Of a stretch of 64,000 nucleotides of DNA, positions 40,746 to 51,631 are shown piece after piece. A model generated the notes under the pieces. That model did no database searches. It saw only the letters and a list, made by a program, of their open reading frames with translations, and was not told the origin of the DNA. The DNA comes from Actinocrinis puniceicyclus (GTDB taxonomy: Bacteria > Actinomycetota > Actinomycetes > Streptomycetales > Catenulisporaceae), in NCBI RefSeq assembly GCF_018283645.1, contig NZ_JAGSXH010000016.1, positions 1 to 64,000 on the forward strand, written 5' to 3'. The position numbers and the translations under genes are program-made. How positions within the stretch are numbered: position 1 is the first letter of the stretch; each line of letters begins with the position of its first letter.

Positions 40746-41336
40746 GTGCCCAGGATCAAGGCTCCGACCGTCGCCGAGCATCGCACGATGCAGCGCACGG
40801 CGCTTCTGGATGCGGCCAGGGACCTACTCGCCGACGGCGGGATGGCCGCGCTCACCTTCGCCGCCCTGGCCGAGCGGGCCGGTCTGGCCCGTTCCTCGGT
40901 GTACGAGTATTTCAAGTCCCGCGCCGACGTGGTCGAGGCGCTGGCCGTCGAGGACTTCCCCGCCGCGGTGGCCGACATCAGGGGGGTGATGCTCGCGCAG
41001 CCGACGCCGGAACGGCAGATCGCGGCCTACGTGCGGCGGCAACTGGAGCTGGTGGCTCAGCCCGGCCACCGCGGTCTGCTCTCCCTGTCCGTGCTCGAAC
41101 TCGACGGCCCGGCCCGCGAGCGCATCCGCGCCGCGCACGGCATGCTGGTCGACCTGGTCGTCGGCTCGCTGCGGCGGCTCGGGCACCCGGACCCGCGCGC
41201 TGCCGCGGCGGTGTTGCAGGGAGCGGTGGACGGCGCCGCGAAGCGCATCGACGCCGGAGCGGATCCGGCCGCGCTCATCGAGAGCGCCTTGACGCTGGTG
41301 CTCTTCGGTGTGCGAGGCCAGCGCCGCGTGCGGTAG
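40746..41336 (+). CDS. TetR family transcriptional regulator
   Basis: 196 aa. N-terminal helix-turn-helix at about 34-56 (TFAALAERAGLARSSVYEYF) followed by KSRADVVEAL; the C-terminal ligand domain is Ala/Leu-rich and unassigned. GTG 40746 lies six bases after a TAGTCT -10; GTG 40743 is an alternative one codon earlier. A TetR gene in this place between whiG and the rpsB cluster also occurs in Streptomyces as far as I recall, so it is probably core rather than accessory. Confidence 0.85.
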   Translation: MPRIKAPTVAEHRTMQRTALLDAARDLLADGGMAALTFAALAERAGLARSSVYEYFKSRADVVEALAVEDFPAAVADIRGVMLAQPTPERQIAAYVRRQLELVAQPGHRGLLSLSVLELDGPARERIRAAHGMLVDLVVGSLRRLGHPDPRAAAAVLQGAVDGAAKRIDAGADPAALIESALTLVLFGVRGQRRVR

Positions 41337-41353
41337 GAACCGCCCCGCGGAAG

Positions 41354-41362
41354 TTATCCACA
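41354..41362 (+). promoter_or_regulatory. DnaA-box-like sequence
   Basis: A second perfect TTATCCACA, in the 76-base gap between the TetR and M23 peptidase genes. Confidence 0.4.
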
Positions 41363-41412
41363 GTCTGCGCAAAGCCCGGCGGACCGCCGCAGCGGCGCAC
41401 CACGCTGGTCCC

Positions 41413-41958
41413 ATGAAGATCCTCGTCCTCATCGTGCTGTTGTTCTCCGCGGCGAACGCGCCTTCGATTCCCGCGTCCGGTACCTCGCCGCGATCCGCTG
41501 TGGTCGGATCGCTGTGGCGGTGGCCGCTGGCCGGGCCCGGCGCAGCCGCGCCGCGAGTGGTGCGGCCGTTCTCCCCGCCGGCGTTACGGTGGCTGCGTGG
41601 CCACCGCGGCGTGGATCTTGCCGCCGCTGGTGCGCAGCGGGTGCTCGCAGCCGGGCCCGGGACGGTGGTGTTCGCGGGGACGCTTTCCGGCCGCGGCGTC
41701 GTGGTCGTCTCGCACGGTGCGTTGCGCACCAGCTACGAACCGGTGACGCCGTCGGTTCACGTCGGGGACGTGGTCAGCGCGGGATCTGCGCTCGGCACGC
41801 TGGCCGCGGGACACTGCGCTGCCTCCGCGTGCCTGCACTGGGGCCTGCTCACGGGGCACGGCCACGCGGTCAGGTACTACGATCCGCTGCTGCTCGTCGG
41901 GCTGGTGCGCCTGCGCCTCGAACCCGTCCGAGTGCCGGCCGGCCCGTCCCCTGGATGA
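41413..41958 (+). CDS. secreted M23/LytM family metallopeptidase
   Basis: 181 aa. The signal peptide (1-22, MKILVLIVLLFSAANA) shows it is exported; the LytM fold follows. Zinc ligands are His64 and Asp68 in RGHRGVDLA and His142 in CLHWGLL, with His101 as a likely catalytic residue. Two nearby cysteines (LAAGHCAASACLHWG) may form a disulphide. It probably cuts peptidoglycan cross-bridges or regulates amidases during growth or spore wall formation. Leu58 is a rare TTA codon. ATG 41413 is the only start that gives a signal peptide. Confidence 0.9.
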   Translation: MKILVLIVLLFSAANAPSIPASGTSPRSAVVGSLWRWPLAGPGAAAPRVVRPFSPPALRWLRGHRGVDLAAAGAQRVLAAGPGTVVFAGTLSGRGVVVVSHGALRTSYEPVTPSVHVGDVVSAGSALGTLAAGHCAASACLHWGLLTGHGHAVRYYDPLLLVGLVRLRLEPVRVPAGPSPG

Positions 41959-41985
41959 CTGAGCGGCGGTACCGCGCGGACCGGG

Positions 41986-42018
41986 TAAACTTGCCTCGCG
42001 GCCCGCTGTGGCGGGCCG
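41986..42018 (+). promoter_or_regulatory. rpsB promoter and leader hairpin
   Basis: TAAACT (41986-41991, preceded by GGG) is a candidate -10 for rpsB. An 8-bp hairpin CGGCCCGC/GCGGGCCG (41999-42018, loop TGTG) would be at the very 5' end of the transcript, leaving a leader of about 210 bases. Such leaders often carry autoregulation by the ribosomal protein; none is demonstrable here. Confidence 0.35.
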
Positions 42019-42208
42019 ACTTCGCGTGTCCGGAAACGGGACGTCCGCGTGTTCGCCTTCGAACCCCGCGGTCGCTCCGACACGACAGCCGTCCGGTCCG
42101 CTGCACCCGCCTGCACGGCGCGTGTCCGCGGCGCGGCGGTCCGTCCAGACACCAGGAGCGCGGCCGCCGGCCGCGCGCAAACCGGACGAGATCGAGGAGG
42201 ACACGGCC

Positions 42209-43168
42209 ATGGCCGTCGTCACCATGCGCCAGCTTCTTGAAAGCGGCGTGCACTTCGGGCATCAGACCCGGCGCTGGAACCCGAAGATGAAGCGCTACAT
42301 CTTCACCGAGCGCAACGGCATCTACATCATCGACCTTCAGCAGTCGCTGTCGTACATCGACCGGGCCTACGAATTCATCAAGGCCACGGTCGCGCACGGC
42401 GGCACTGTACTGTTCGTCGGCACCAAGAAGCAGGCCCAGGAGGCCGTGGCCGAGCAGGCGACCCGGGTCGGCATGCCCTACGTCAACCAGCGTTGGCTCG
42501 GCGGCATGCTCACCAACTTCTCCACCGTGCACAAGCGGCTCCAGCGGCTCAAGGAGCTCGAGGAGATCGACTTCGACGACGTGGCCGGCTCCGGCATGAC
42601 CAAGAAGGAACTGCTGGTCCTGCGCCGCGAGAAGGACAAGCTGGAGCGCACCCTCGGCGGCATCCGGGACATGCAGAAGGTCCCGTCCGCGGTGTGGATC
42701 GTGGACACCAAGAAGGAGCACATCGCCGTCGGCGAGGCGCGCAAGCTGCGCATCCCGGTCGTGGCGATCCTGGACACCAACTGCGACCCGGACGAGGTCG
42801 ACTACAAGATCCCCGGCAACGACGACGCCATCCGCTCGGTGGCGCTGCTCACCCGGGTGGTCGCGGACGCCGTGGCCGACGGCCTGATCGCCCGCTCCGG
42901 CGCGGCCGCGGCCGCCACCGAGGGCGCCGCGGCCGGCGAGGTCGGCTCCGGCGAGCCGCTGGCCGCCTGGGAGAAGGAACTGCTGGTCGGCGAGAACGCC
43001 GAAGGTGCGAAGCCCGCCGTCGAGGCGCAGGCCGCGGCTGAGCCCGCCGCTGAGGCGCAGCCCGCCGCCGAGGCCGCATCCGAGCCCGAGCCCGTCGCCG
43101 AAGTGGCTGCCGAGGCCGCCCCGGCCGCCGAGCAGGGCGCTGAGGGCGCGGACGCCACCGAGGCGTGA
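42209..43168 (+). CDS. rpsB: 30S ribosomal protein S2
   Basis: 319 aa. Core S2 sequence up to about residue 230 ([54 protein letters not shown]), then an acidic Ala/Glu/Pro tail of about 85 residues made of degenerate [13 protein letters not shown]-type repeats. The tail is typical of actinobacterial S2 and explains the length. ATG 42209 follows GAGGAGG. Confidence 0.96.
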   Translation: MAVVTMRQLLESGVHFGHQTRRWNPKMKRYIFTERNGIYIIDLQQSLSYIDRAYEFIKATVAHGGTVLFVGTKKQAQEAVAEQATRVGMPYVNQRWLGGMLTNFSTVHKRLQRLKELEEIDFDDVAGSGMTKKELLVLRREKDKLERTLGGIRDMQKVPSAVWIVDTKKEHIAVGEARKLRIPVVAILDTNCDPDEVDYKIPGNDDAIRSVALLTRVVADAVADGLIARSGAAAAATEGAAAGEVGSGEPLAAWEKELLVGENAEGAKPAVEAQAAAEPAAEAQPAAEAASEPEPVAEVAAEAAPAAEQGAEGADATEA

Positions 43169-43186
43169 CGCCTACCGGTCCGCGGC

Positions 43187-43217
43187 CGGTCCGGTCGGCG
43201 CAGTGCCGACCGGACCG
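43187..43217 (+). terminator. hairpin between rpsB and tsf
   Basis: A perfect 13-bp stem: GGTCCGGTCGGC (43188-43199) and GCCGACCGGACC (43205-43216) plus one closing C-G pair, with loop GCAGT. It lies 18 bases after rpsB and probably tunes the S2 to EF-Ts ratio. Confidence 0.75.
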
Positions 43218-43324
43218 CGCGGCGCCGCGGTTCTTCCCGCCACCGAGACCACCACACGTAATCCAGCCCGCATCCGGCTGCTGAACGCAGCCGCCGCGCG
43301 GGCGCCAAGCGAGGGACAAGCAGC

Positions 43325-45080
<1,756 letters not shown>

Positions 45081-45128
45081 TTTGTGAGACTGAGACAACC
45101 GGACTGGCGGGACAAAGGGAGCCGTGAA

Positions 45129-45686
45129 GTGATCGACGAGACCCTCCTCGAAGCCGAGGAGAAGATGGACAAGGCCGTGTCGGTGGCCAAGGAGGACTTC
45201 GCAGGCATCCGCACCGGCCGGGCCACCCCGGGCATGTTCAGCAAGATCACGGTGGACTACTACGGCACCGCGACGCCGGTGACCCAGCTCGCCTCCATCC
45301 AGGCGCCGGAGGCGCGGATGGCCGTGATCACGCCCTACGACAAGAGCAGCCTGGCCGCGGTGGAGAAGGCGATCCGGGACTCGGACCTGGGCGTCAATCC
45401 CGGCAACGACGGCAACGTCATCCGGGTCGTCTTCCCGCAGCTGACCGAGGAGCGGCGCAAGGAGTACATCAAGGTGGCCCGCGGCAAGGCCGAGGACGCC
45501 AAGGTCTCCGTGCGCAACATCCGCAGGCACGCCAAGGAGGCCATCGACAAGCTGATCAAGGACGGCGAGGTCGGCGAGGACGAGGGCAAGCGCGCGGAGA
45601 AGGAACTGGACGGATTCACCGCCAAGCACACCGCGCAGATCGACGAGGCGCTCCGGCACAAGGAGAACGAGCTGCTGGAGGTCTGA
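45129..45686 (+). CDS. frr: ribosome recycling factor
   Basis: 185 aa, the standard length. It splits post-termination ribosomes with EF-G. Signatures: [61 protein letters not shown] 45129 has GGGAG upstream and gives the canonical N-terminus [13 protein letters not shown]. Confidence 0.97.
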   Translation: MIDETLLEAEEKMDKAVSVAKEDFAGIRTGRATPGMFSKITVDYYGTATPVTQLASIQAPEARMAVITPYDKSSLAAVEKAIRDSDLGVNPGNDGNVIRVVFPQLTEERRKEYIKVARGKAEDAKVSVRNIRRHAKEAIDKLIKDGEVGEDEGKRAEKELDGFTAKHTAQIDEALRHKENELLEV

Positions 45687-45886
45687 GCCTGAGCCTTTCC
45701 GGCTCGACCACGTCGCCCGGGCTCGTCATCGCTGATGATTGTCTGATCGTCGGATTACGCTCACCATGGGACTGAGCGCGAGAGCGGCGCGTCCCCGCGG
45801 CACGATGGGGCCGCCGCAGCCCGGTCCGCCGAGATCGGGTACCGTCATCGGCTGACAACACGATCCGGCTCGGGGAAAGGCCGCAG

Positions 45887-46750
45887 ATGACCAGCGCCTT
45901 GAAGCGGAGGGAGCAGCCCGTGGCGCCGACCGGCCGGCCGAGCCGGGCCGGGCGGAACCTCCCCGCCGCGATAGGCGTCGGACTGGCCCTCGGCGCGGCG
46001 ATCATCGCCTCACTGCTGCTGTTCAAGCCCGCCTTCCTCGCACTGGTCGCGGCGGCCGCCGTGCTCGGGGTGCGCGAGCTATACATAGCGTTCCAGGAAC
46101 GTGGAATCCGCTTCCCGGTCCTCCCGGTCACGGTCGGCGGGGTCGGGATGCTCGTTTTGGCCTACTACCGCGGCGAAAGCGCCCTGGCCTCGGCGCTCGC
46201 GCTGACCGCGGTGGCCGTCGTGGTGTGGCGGCTGGCCGAACCCGCGGAGGGATACCTGCGCGACACGAGCGCGGGCGTGCTGGCCGCCGTTTACGTCCCC
46301 TTCCTCGCCGGGTTCGCCCTGCTACTCGCGGCCGCCGACCACGGTGCGCAGCGGGTCCTGGTCTTCCTGATCCTGACCGTCTGCAACGACACCGGCGGCT
46401 ACGCGGCCGGCGTGCTGGCCGGCCGGCATCCCATGGCCCCCTCCATCTCGCCCAAGAAGTCCTGGGAGGGCCTGGCCGGCTCGGTGGTCACCGCGGGCGC
46501 CGCGGGCGCGATCAGCATGACTCTCATGCTGCACGCGCAGGCATGGCAGGGCGCGGTCACCGGGGCGGCCGTGGTCGCCAGCGCGACCCTCGGCGACCTG
46601 TGCGAGTCGATGATCAAACGGGACCTGGGCATCAAGGACCTGGGCAACCTGCTGCCCGGCCACGGCGGCATCATGGACCGCCTCGACTCCCTGCTGCCCA
46701 CCGCCCCGGTGGCCTGGCTGCTGATCTCGCTCTTCGTTCCGGTCAGGTAG
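45887..46750 (+). CDS. cdsA: phosphatidate cytidylyltransferase
   Basis: 287 aa. It makes CDP-diacylglycerol, precursor of all phospholipids. Multiple membrane helices; the CDS signature is complete: KRDLGIKDLGNLLPGHGGIM followed by DRLDSL (about 244-269). A basic N-terminal extension of about 25 residues precedes the first helix. The 200 bases upstream contain the inverted repeat TCATCGCTGATGA but no gene. Confidence 0.95.
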   Translation: MTSALKRREQPVAPTGRPSRAGRNLPAAIGVGLALGAAIIASLLLFKPAFLALVAAAAVLGVRELYIAFQERGIRFPVLPVTVGGVGMLVLAYYRGESALASALALTAVAVVVWRLAEPAEGYLRDTSAGVLAAVYVPFLAGFALLLAAADHGAQRVLVFLILTVCNDTGGYAAGVLAGRHPMAPSISPKKSWEGLAGSVVTAGAAGAISMTLMLHAQAWQGAVTGAAVVASATLGDLCESMIKRDLGIKDLGNLLPGHGGIMDRLDSLLPTAPVAWLLISLFVPVR

Positions 46751-46789
46751 TCCGGCGCGATCATCGCTTCATGGGACAATGGGCGGATT

Positions 46790-47938
46790 ATGAGCACGCA
46801 GGATCTGCCCACCCCGTCCGTACCGGTCGGCACGCGCCCCGAACCGGGTCGGCTCGTCTTCGAGGCGCCGCGCCGCGGCAAGCCGCCGCGCCACCTGGCC
46901 GACCTGAACCCGGCCGAGCGCAAGAGCGCGCTCACCGAGGCGGGCCTGCCGGGATTCCGCGCCACGCAGCTGTCCAAGCACTACTTCGGCCGACTGGTCG
47001 ACGACCCCGCGGACTGGACCGACGTGCCCGCGGCGCAACGCGAGAGCCTGCACGCCGCGTTGTTCCCGCGGCTGATGACCGCGGTGCGCGAGATCACCTG
47101 CGACGGCGGCACGACCCGCAAGACGCTGTGGCGGCTGCATGACGGCGCCATGGTCGAGTCGGTGCTGATGCGGTACCCGGATCGGGTGACCATGTGCGTC
47201 TCCTCGCAGGCCGGCTGTGGCATGAACTGCCCGTTCTGCGCCACCGGCCAGGCCGGGCTCACGCGCAACCTGTCCGCCGCGGAAATCGTCGAGCAGGTCG
47301 TCGCCGGCGCGCGCGAGCTGGCCCGCGGCGAGGTGCCAGGCGGTCCGGGACGGGTCTCGAACGTGGTGTTCATGGGCATGGGCGAGCCGCTGGCGAACTA
47401 CAACGCGGTCCTCGGCGCGGTGCGCCGGCTGACCGATCCGGCGCCGGACGGCCTCGGCCTGTCGCAGCGCCACCTGACCGTCTCCACGGTGGGCCTGGTT
47501 CCCGCGATCGAGAAGCTGACCGCGGAACGCCTGAACCTCACCCTGGCCGTCTCGCTGCACGCCCCCGACGACGACCTGCGCGACGAACTGGTCCCGGTGA
47601 ACACCCGCTGGCGGATCGGCGAGGTGCTGGGCGCGGCCTGGGAGTATGCGCGAACCACCAAGCGTCGCGTCTCGATCGAATACGCCCTCATCCGCGACAT
47701 CAACGACCAGGCCTGGCGCGCCGACCTGCTGGGCAAGCGGCTGCGCGGCAAGCTCGCGCACGTGAACCTGATCCCGCTCAACCCGACTCCGGGCTCGAAG
47801 TGGACCGCCTCGCGGCCGCAGGACCAGGACGCCTTCGCGCGCGTTCTGGAAGCGTACGGCGTGCCGGTCACGGTACGTGACACGCGCGGCCGCGAGATCG
47901 ACGGCGCCTGCGGACAACTGGCGGCCGCGACGGCCTGA
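46790..47938 (+). CDS. rlmN: 23S rRNA (adenine2503-C2) / tRNA A37 methyltransferase
   Basis: 382 aa, radical SAM enzyme. The [4Fe-4S] ligands are Cys143, Cys147 and Cys150 in [13 protein letters not shown]. The two catalytic cysteines are Cys136 (TMCVSSQ) and Cys374 (GACGQLA) by comparison with E. coli Rlm[10 protein letters not shown] (SAM binding) and [14 protein letters not shown] are present. GACAAT (46775-46780) nine bases before ATG 46790 suggests a very short leader. Confidence 0.96.
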   Translation: MSTQDLPTPSVPVGTRPEPGRLVFEAPRRGKPPRHLADLNPAERKSALTEAGLPGFRATQLSKHYFGRLVDDPADWTDVPAAQRESLHAALFPRLMTAVREITCDGGTTRKTLWRLHDGAMVESVLMRYPDRVTMCVSSQAGCGMNCPFCATGQAGLTRNLSAAEIVEQVVAGARELARGEVPGGPGRVSNVVFMGMGEPLANYNAVLGAVRRLTDPAPDGLGLSQRHLTVSTVGLVPAIEKLTAERLNLTLAVSLHAPDDDLRDELVPVNTRWRIGEVLGAAWEYARTTKRRVSIEYALIRDINDQAWRADLLGKRLRGKLAHVNLIPLNPTPGSKWTASRPQDQDAFARVLEAYGVPVTVRDTRGREIDGACGQLAAATA

Positions 47939-48035
47939 CCCGAGATGGCGTGGCGCGACGGAAAGAGACCGGGCCGCTGTCGGTTCGGGGCGGTATTTTG
48001 TACGGCGTGACGTGGGTGGGGAACGGGCGGGCTGG

Positions 48036-48701
48036 ATGAGCACGGTCAAGCACATCGTGTGGGACTGGAACGGTACGTTGTTCGACGATCAGGACCTGGT
48101 CGTCGCCGCGACGAACGCCTCGCTGGCCGCGATCGGGGTGCGACAACGCATCACGAACGACCAGTACAAGGACCTGTATCAGCGGCCGATGGAGGACTTC
48201 TACGCCGCGCTGATCGGCTTCGCCGTCTCGCCGGCGCAGTGGCCGGTGCTCGACGCGGCCTTCGGCGAGCACTACCTGTCGCACATGCGTGAGTGCGGGC
48301 TGAGCGCGGACGCGCTGGCCGCGATGGACGCCTGGTCGCCGCGCACCCAGTCGCTGCTGTCCATGTTCGGCCACGAAGACCTGCTGCGGCTGACCGGCGA
48401 GATGGAGTTGCACGGCCGCTTCCACCGGATCGACGGGCGTCCCGCGGAGCTCGACTTCGGGCCGAAGGCCAAGTACCTGGTCCAGCATCTGGAGCAGTTG
48501 CGCGCGCACGAGCCCGCACTGACCGCCGATCAGGTCGCGCTGATCGGCGACTGCGCGGACGACGCCTATGCGGCGTTCCATGTCGGTGCGCGGGCCGTGC
48601 TCTACACCGGCGGCTCCTCCAGCCGCACGGTCCTGGAACAGGTCGGAGTCCCGGTGGTGGACTCGCTCAGTGAGGCCGTCGCCCTGCTCGCGCAGCACTG
48701 A
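48036..48701 (+). CDS. HAD superfamily hydrolase, phosphoglycolate phosphatase-like
   Basis: 221 aa. Motif I is HIVWDWNGTLFDD with nucleophile Asp10; the usual second Asp is replaced by Asn12, as in a recognisable actinobacterial subgroup. Motif III Lys is in FGPKAKYLV and motif IV is LIGDCADDAYAAF. The helical cap lies at about 20-90. Substrate unknown. TATTTT upstream (about 47994-47999) is a possible -10. Its 3' end overlaps the convergent membrane-protein gene by 35 bases. Confidence 0.88.
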   Translation: MSTVKHIVWDWNGTLFDDQDLVVAATNASLAAIGVRQRITNDQYKDLYQRPMEDFYAALIGFAVSPAQWPVLDAAFGEHYLSHMRECGLSADALAAMDAWSPRTQSLLSMFGHEDLLRLTGEMELHGRFHRIDGRPAELDFGPKAKYLVQHLEQLRAHEPALTADQVALIGDCADDAYAAFHVGARAVLYTGGSSSRTVLEQVGVPVVDSLSEAVALLAQH

Positions 48702-49329
48702 TCCGGCGGCCGCGGACCACGGCGTGCGGCCGGCGCCGGCCAATGCGCGCCCGGGCTGTCGAGTCGGCTGCCAGCGCGACCGCGACGCACAGCGCAGCGG
48801 TCAGCGCGACCACGAGCAGCCAGGTCACCGCGTCGGCGCCGAACATTCCGTGCAGTGGGGACCGACGCGGCGCGAGCTTCCCTGCGGGGGAGTGCAGTAA
48901 CGCGACGAGCGTCGCGCCCCCGAGCGCGCCCCCGGCGGTGAACAGGCACGGCCTGACGGACGCGATCAGCCGCGCGGTATGGGCCTCGGCCCCAGCCTGC
49001 CGCAGTCCGCGTGCGGTTGCTCGGCGAGTGTCGCCGAGCGTGGCCGCCGCCCACACGACGGCTCCGCAGCCGGGCAGCGCGGCGCACAGGAGACGGGCGA
49101 GCGTTCCCGTGGTCAGCCGCTCGGCCGGGGCGACCAGCAACACTGTCACCGGCGGCGCGAGCAGCGCCGCGGACCAGGTGAGGCGGCAGGCCGCGGCCCA
49201 GGCGGCGCGGTCCGCCGGCGCGGCCAGCCGCAGGGCCAGGCGGGTGTGGAAGCCGGCCCGGCCACCCGGCCGGCGACCGGCGTGCGCGGTGCCGCTCGGC
49301 GCGGAACGGCTTGTCTGGCCGCTGCTCAT
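48667..49329 (-). CDS. small four-helix permease-like membrane protein, partner of the adjacent ATPase
   Basis: 220 aa. Four predicted membrane helices (about 50-70, 78-98, 128-147, 168-190) with basic ends. The stretch RRATARGLRQAGAEAHTARL before helix 3 resembles the coupling region of FtsX/MacB-type permeases (TLRLLGAT-like), but the large extracellular domain of that family is absent. The start codon overlaps the stop of the ATPase gene (ATGA), so translation is coupled. Leu144 uses a rare TTA codon. The 3' end overlaps the HAD gene. Function inferred only from pairing. Confidence 0.65.
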   Translation of the reverse strand: MSSGQTSRSAPSGTAHAGRRPGGRAGFHTRLALRLAAPADRAAWAAACRLTWSAALLAPPVTVLLVAPAERLTTGTLARLLCAALPGCGAVVWAAATLGDTRRATARGLRQAGAEAHTARLIASVRPCLFTAGGALGGATLVALLHSPAGKLAPRRSPLHGMFGADAVTWLLVVALTAALCVAVALAADSTARARIGRRRPHAVVRGRRISAARAGRRPH

Positions 49330-50075
49330 CTGCCGGCCTTCGCCGCCCTGGGCGGCGGCTCGGCCGGTGGGACCGGAGGTGCCGGGGGCGCTGGAACCGG
49401 CTCGGACTGCACGCGGCCGTCCACCAGGTGAACGGTGCGGTCGTGGCTCGCGGCCGTTGTGGCGTCCCGGGTGAATACGATCAACGCCGTGCCGTGTGAA
49501 CGTGCCACCGAGCGCAGGATCCGGAACGTGGTCCGGGCGGCGTCCTCGTCCAGGCCGAGGAACGGCTCGTCGGCGAGCAGAACCAGCGGGTCGTTCACCA
49601 TCGCCCGGACCAGGGCCGCCCGTCGCAGCACCGCCACGGGCAGGCCGGTCGGCCGCTGATCGGCCGCGTCCGCGATCTCGAAACGGCTCAGCCAGGTCAG
49701 TACGCGGCGCGCCGCGGCGCTCTCACCGGTACCGGCGAAGCGCAGCGGAAGCGCGGTGTTCTGCGCCAGCGTCAATTCGGGCAGGAAGACGGCTTCCTGG
49801 TGCACCAGCCCGTAATGCCGCAGTCGGAAGGCACGCCGCTGGTCTGGCGGCAGCAGATGGACCGGCTTGCCGTTGGTCCAGACCGTTCCGGAGGCGGGAA
49901 TCGTCTCGCCGGAAAGACACGTCTTCAACGCCGACTTGCCGGAACCCGGGCCGCCGAGGACCGCGACGGTCTCCCCCTCGCCCACCGCGAGCCCGACCTG
50001 GTTCAGCACCGATCCGTCGGCGGGCAGCACCAGCCCGCGCGCGTCCAGCACCGGGTTGTCAGAAGGAAGGCTCAC
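49326..50075 (-). CDS. ABC transporter ATPase with degenerate signature motif
   Basis: 249 aa, LolD/MacB-like by its Q-loop region (GLVHQEAVFLPELTLAQNTALPLRF). Walker A is GGPGSGKS (42-49) and Walker B LVLLADEP. The ABC signature LSGGQ is replaced by GLPVAVLRR, and the H-loop reads VFTRDATT with Arg where His is expected. ATP binding looks intact, while hydrolysis may be impaired or depend on a partner. A Pro-rich tail (PVPAPPAPPVPPAEPPP) ends the protein. GTG 50075 is the start. Coupled to the membrane gene downstream. Confidence 0.8.
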   Translation of the reverse strand: MSLPSDNPVLDARGLVLPADGSVLNQVGLAVGEGETVAVLGGPGSGKSALKTCLSGETIPASGTVWTNGKPVHLLPPDQRRAFRLRHYGLVHQEAVFLPELTLAQNTALPLRFAGTGESAAARRVLTWLSRFEIADAADQRPTGLPVAVLRRAALVRAMVNDPLVLLADEPFLGLDEDAARTTFRILRSVARSHGTALIVFTRDATTAASHDRTVHLVDGRVQSEPVPAPPAPPVPPAEPPPRAAKAGR

Positions 50076-50212
50076 GCGGATACTCTCCCCGCGCGGCGCG
50101 CCGGTTTCGCGGTGGTTCGCGCCGATTCATCCGAACTGACGAGCCGTCGGGCGACGCTTGGGCCCGGGCGCGGGGCCGTCCGGATGAGGCGATGTTTCAG
50201 ACGGTGCCCGTG

Positions 50213-51592
50213 TCAGTGACCGATGAACGGCGCGAACAGCGCGGCGCGGCGCGAGGGACGCCGGGTGCGCAGCTCCTCCGCGTCCGCGCTGCCCATGACG
50301 CGCAGCCCGGCGTTCGCCCCGAGCCAGCGCAGCGGCTCGACCTCCCAGCGGCGGGAGCGGTGGCCGACCCAGGGCAGCGCGGTCAGCGCGCCGGGATCGT
50401 CCGGGGTGTCGCGCAGGAGCCGGGCGAGGGTGCGCCCGGCGAGATTCGACGCGCCGACACCGTCGCCCACGTAGCCGCCGGCCCATGCCAGTTTCGCCGC
50501 CCGATCCAGGCCCACGGAGGCGAACCAGTCTCGCGGAACTCCCAGTACGCCGCCCCACGTGTGCGTGACCGGTACGTTTCGCAGCACCGGGAACAACTCG
50601 CCGAGCACGCGCCTGAGCTCGGCGTGCACTCGCGGTTCCCGGTCGTATTCGGGCCTTATGGACGAGCCGTAGTGATAAGGCGCGCCGCGGCCGCCGAACG
50701 CGAACCGGCCGTCCGCCGTGCGCTGGCCGTAGATGATCAGGTGCCTGTAGTCGGCGATGGTCTGGCGCCGGGCCAGGCCGATCTGCTGCCAGACCTCGTC
50801 GGACAGCGGCTCGGTCGCCAACATCAGCGAGTACACCGGAGCGAGCGCCCGCTTGAAGCCCCGGATGCTCGGCGTGTAGCCCTCAGTGGCGCGCACCACC
50901 ATGTCCGCTCGCACGGTCCCGTGCCGCGTCGTGACGACCCCGTCCCTGATCGCGGTCACCGGGGTCTGCTCGTAAACGGCGACGCCGAGGCGCTCCACGA
51001 CCCGGGCCAGGCCGCGCGCGAGCCGCGCCGGATGGATCACGGCGCAGTGGGGTGTGTATGTGCCGCCGAGCACGCCGGTCGCGTTGGCGTGCCGCTGCGC
51101 CTCCAGGGCCGTGAGCAGCCGCAGATCCTCTTCGCCGAACCCGAATGCGCGGCTTTCCTCGACGTCCGCGCGCGCCCGCTGCAACTGGACCGCGCTGCGC
51201 GCGAGCACGGCCGTGCCGCCCTTGGCGTAGTGACAGTCGATCCCCTCGGCCTGGGCCACCCGGCCGACCTCGTCGACGGTGTCGTTCAGCGCCCGCTGCA
51301 GGGCGACGGCCGCGCTCTTCGACCCGGCGACCTTCGCCACCTTCGTCAGGCTGGAGGGGAACAGCGCCGAACACCAGCCGCCGTTGCGGCCCGACGCCCC
51401 GAATCCGGCGAAGTTCGCCTCCAGCACGGCGATGCGCGCGGACGGCTCGGCCATTTTCAGGTAGTAAGCCGTCCACAATCCGGTATAGCCCGCACCTACT
51501 ATCGCCACGTCCACGGCAGTGTCGGCGGGCAGCGGCGGGCGTGGCGTGATCGGTTCGGGCAGCGAGTCGTGCCAGAACGACAGTGTGCTCAC
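50213..51592 (-). CDS. FAD-dependent oxidoreductase, gamma-glutamylputrescine oxidase-like
   Basis: 459 aa, DAO/PuuB family. The FAD-binding motif is VAIVGAGYTGLWTAYYL (Gly33, Gly35, Gly38), with FGASGRNGGW (about 65-75) typical of amine and amino-acid oxidases, and the C-terminal FAD contact AGGYVGDGVGASNLAGR. It would oxidise a primary or secondary amine to an aldehyde, ammonia and peroxide. Last gene of the run lrp-aminotransferase-PPOX-oxidase. GTG 51592 starts it. The substrate, putrescine or a derivative, is inferred from context. Confidence 0.85.
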   Translation of the reverse strand: MSTLSFWHDSLPEPITPRPPLPADTAVDVAIVGAGYTGLWTAYYLKMAEPSARIAVLEANFAGFGASGRNGGWCSALFPSSLTKVAKVAGSKSAAVALQRALNDTVDEVGRVAQAEGIDCHYAKGGTAVLARSAVQLQRARADVEESRAFGFGEEDLRLLTALEAQRHANATGVLGGTYTPHCAVIHPARLARGLARVVERLGVAVYEQTPVTAIRDGVVTTRHGTVRADMVVRATEGYTPSIRGFKRALAPVYSLMLATEPLSDEVWQQIGLARRQTIADYRHLIIYGQRTADGRFAFGGRGAPYHYGSSIRPEYDREPRVHAELRRVLGELFPVLRNVPVTHTWGGVLGVPRDWFASVGLDRAAKLAWAGGYVGDGVGASNLAGRTLARLLRDTPDDPGALTALPWVGHRSRRWEVEPLRWLGANAGLRVMGSADAEELRTRRPSRRAALFAPFIGH

Positions 51593-51631
51593 AGCGGGGC
51601 CTTCACGCGGTGCCGCCTTCGGGGTCGGTGT

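Noticed and set aside
36139-41362. A replication origin based on the two DnaA-type boxes
   Set aside because: Only two boxes 5 kb apart, no AT-rich unwinding region, and no dnaA or dnaN nearby.
43020-43165. Repeats in the 3' end of rpsB as a mobile or regulatory element
   Set aside because: They encode the acidic Ala/Glu tail typical of actinobacterial S2 and are in frame.
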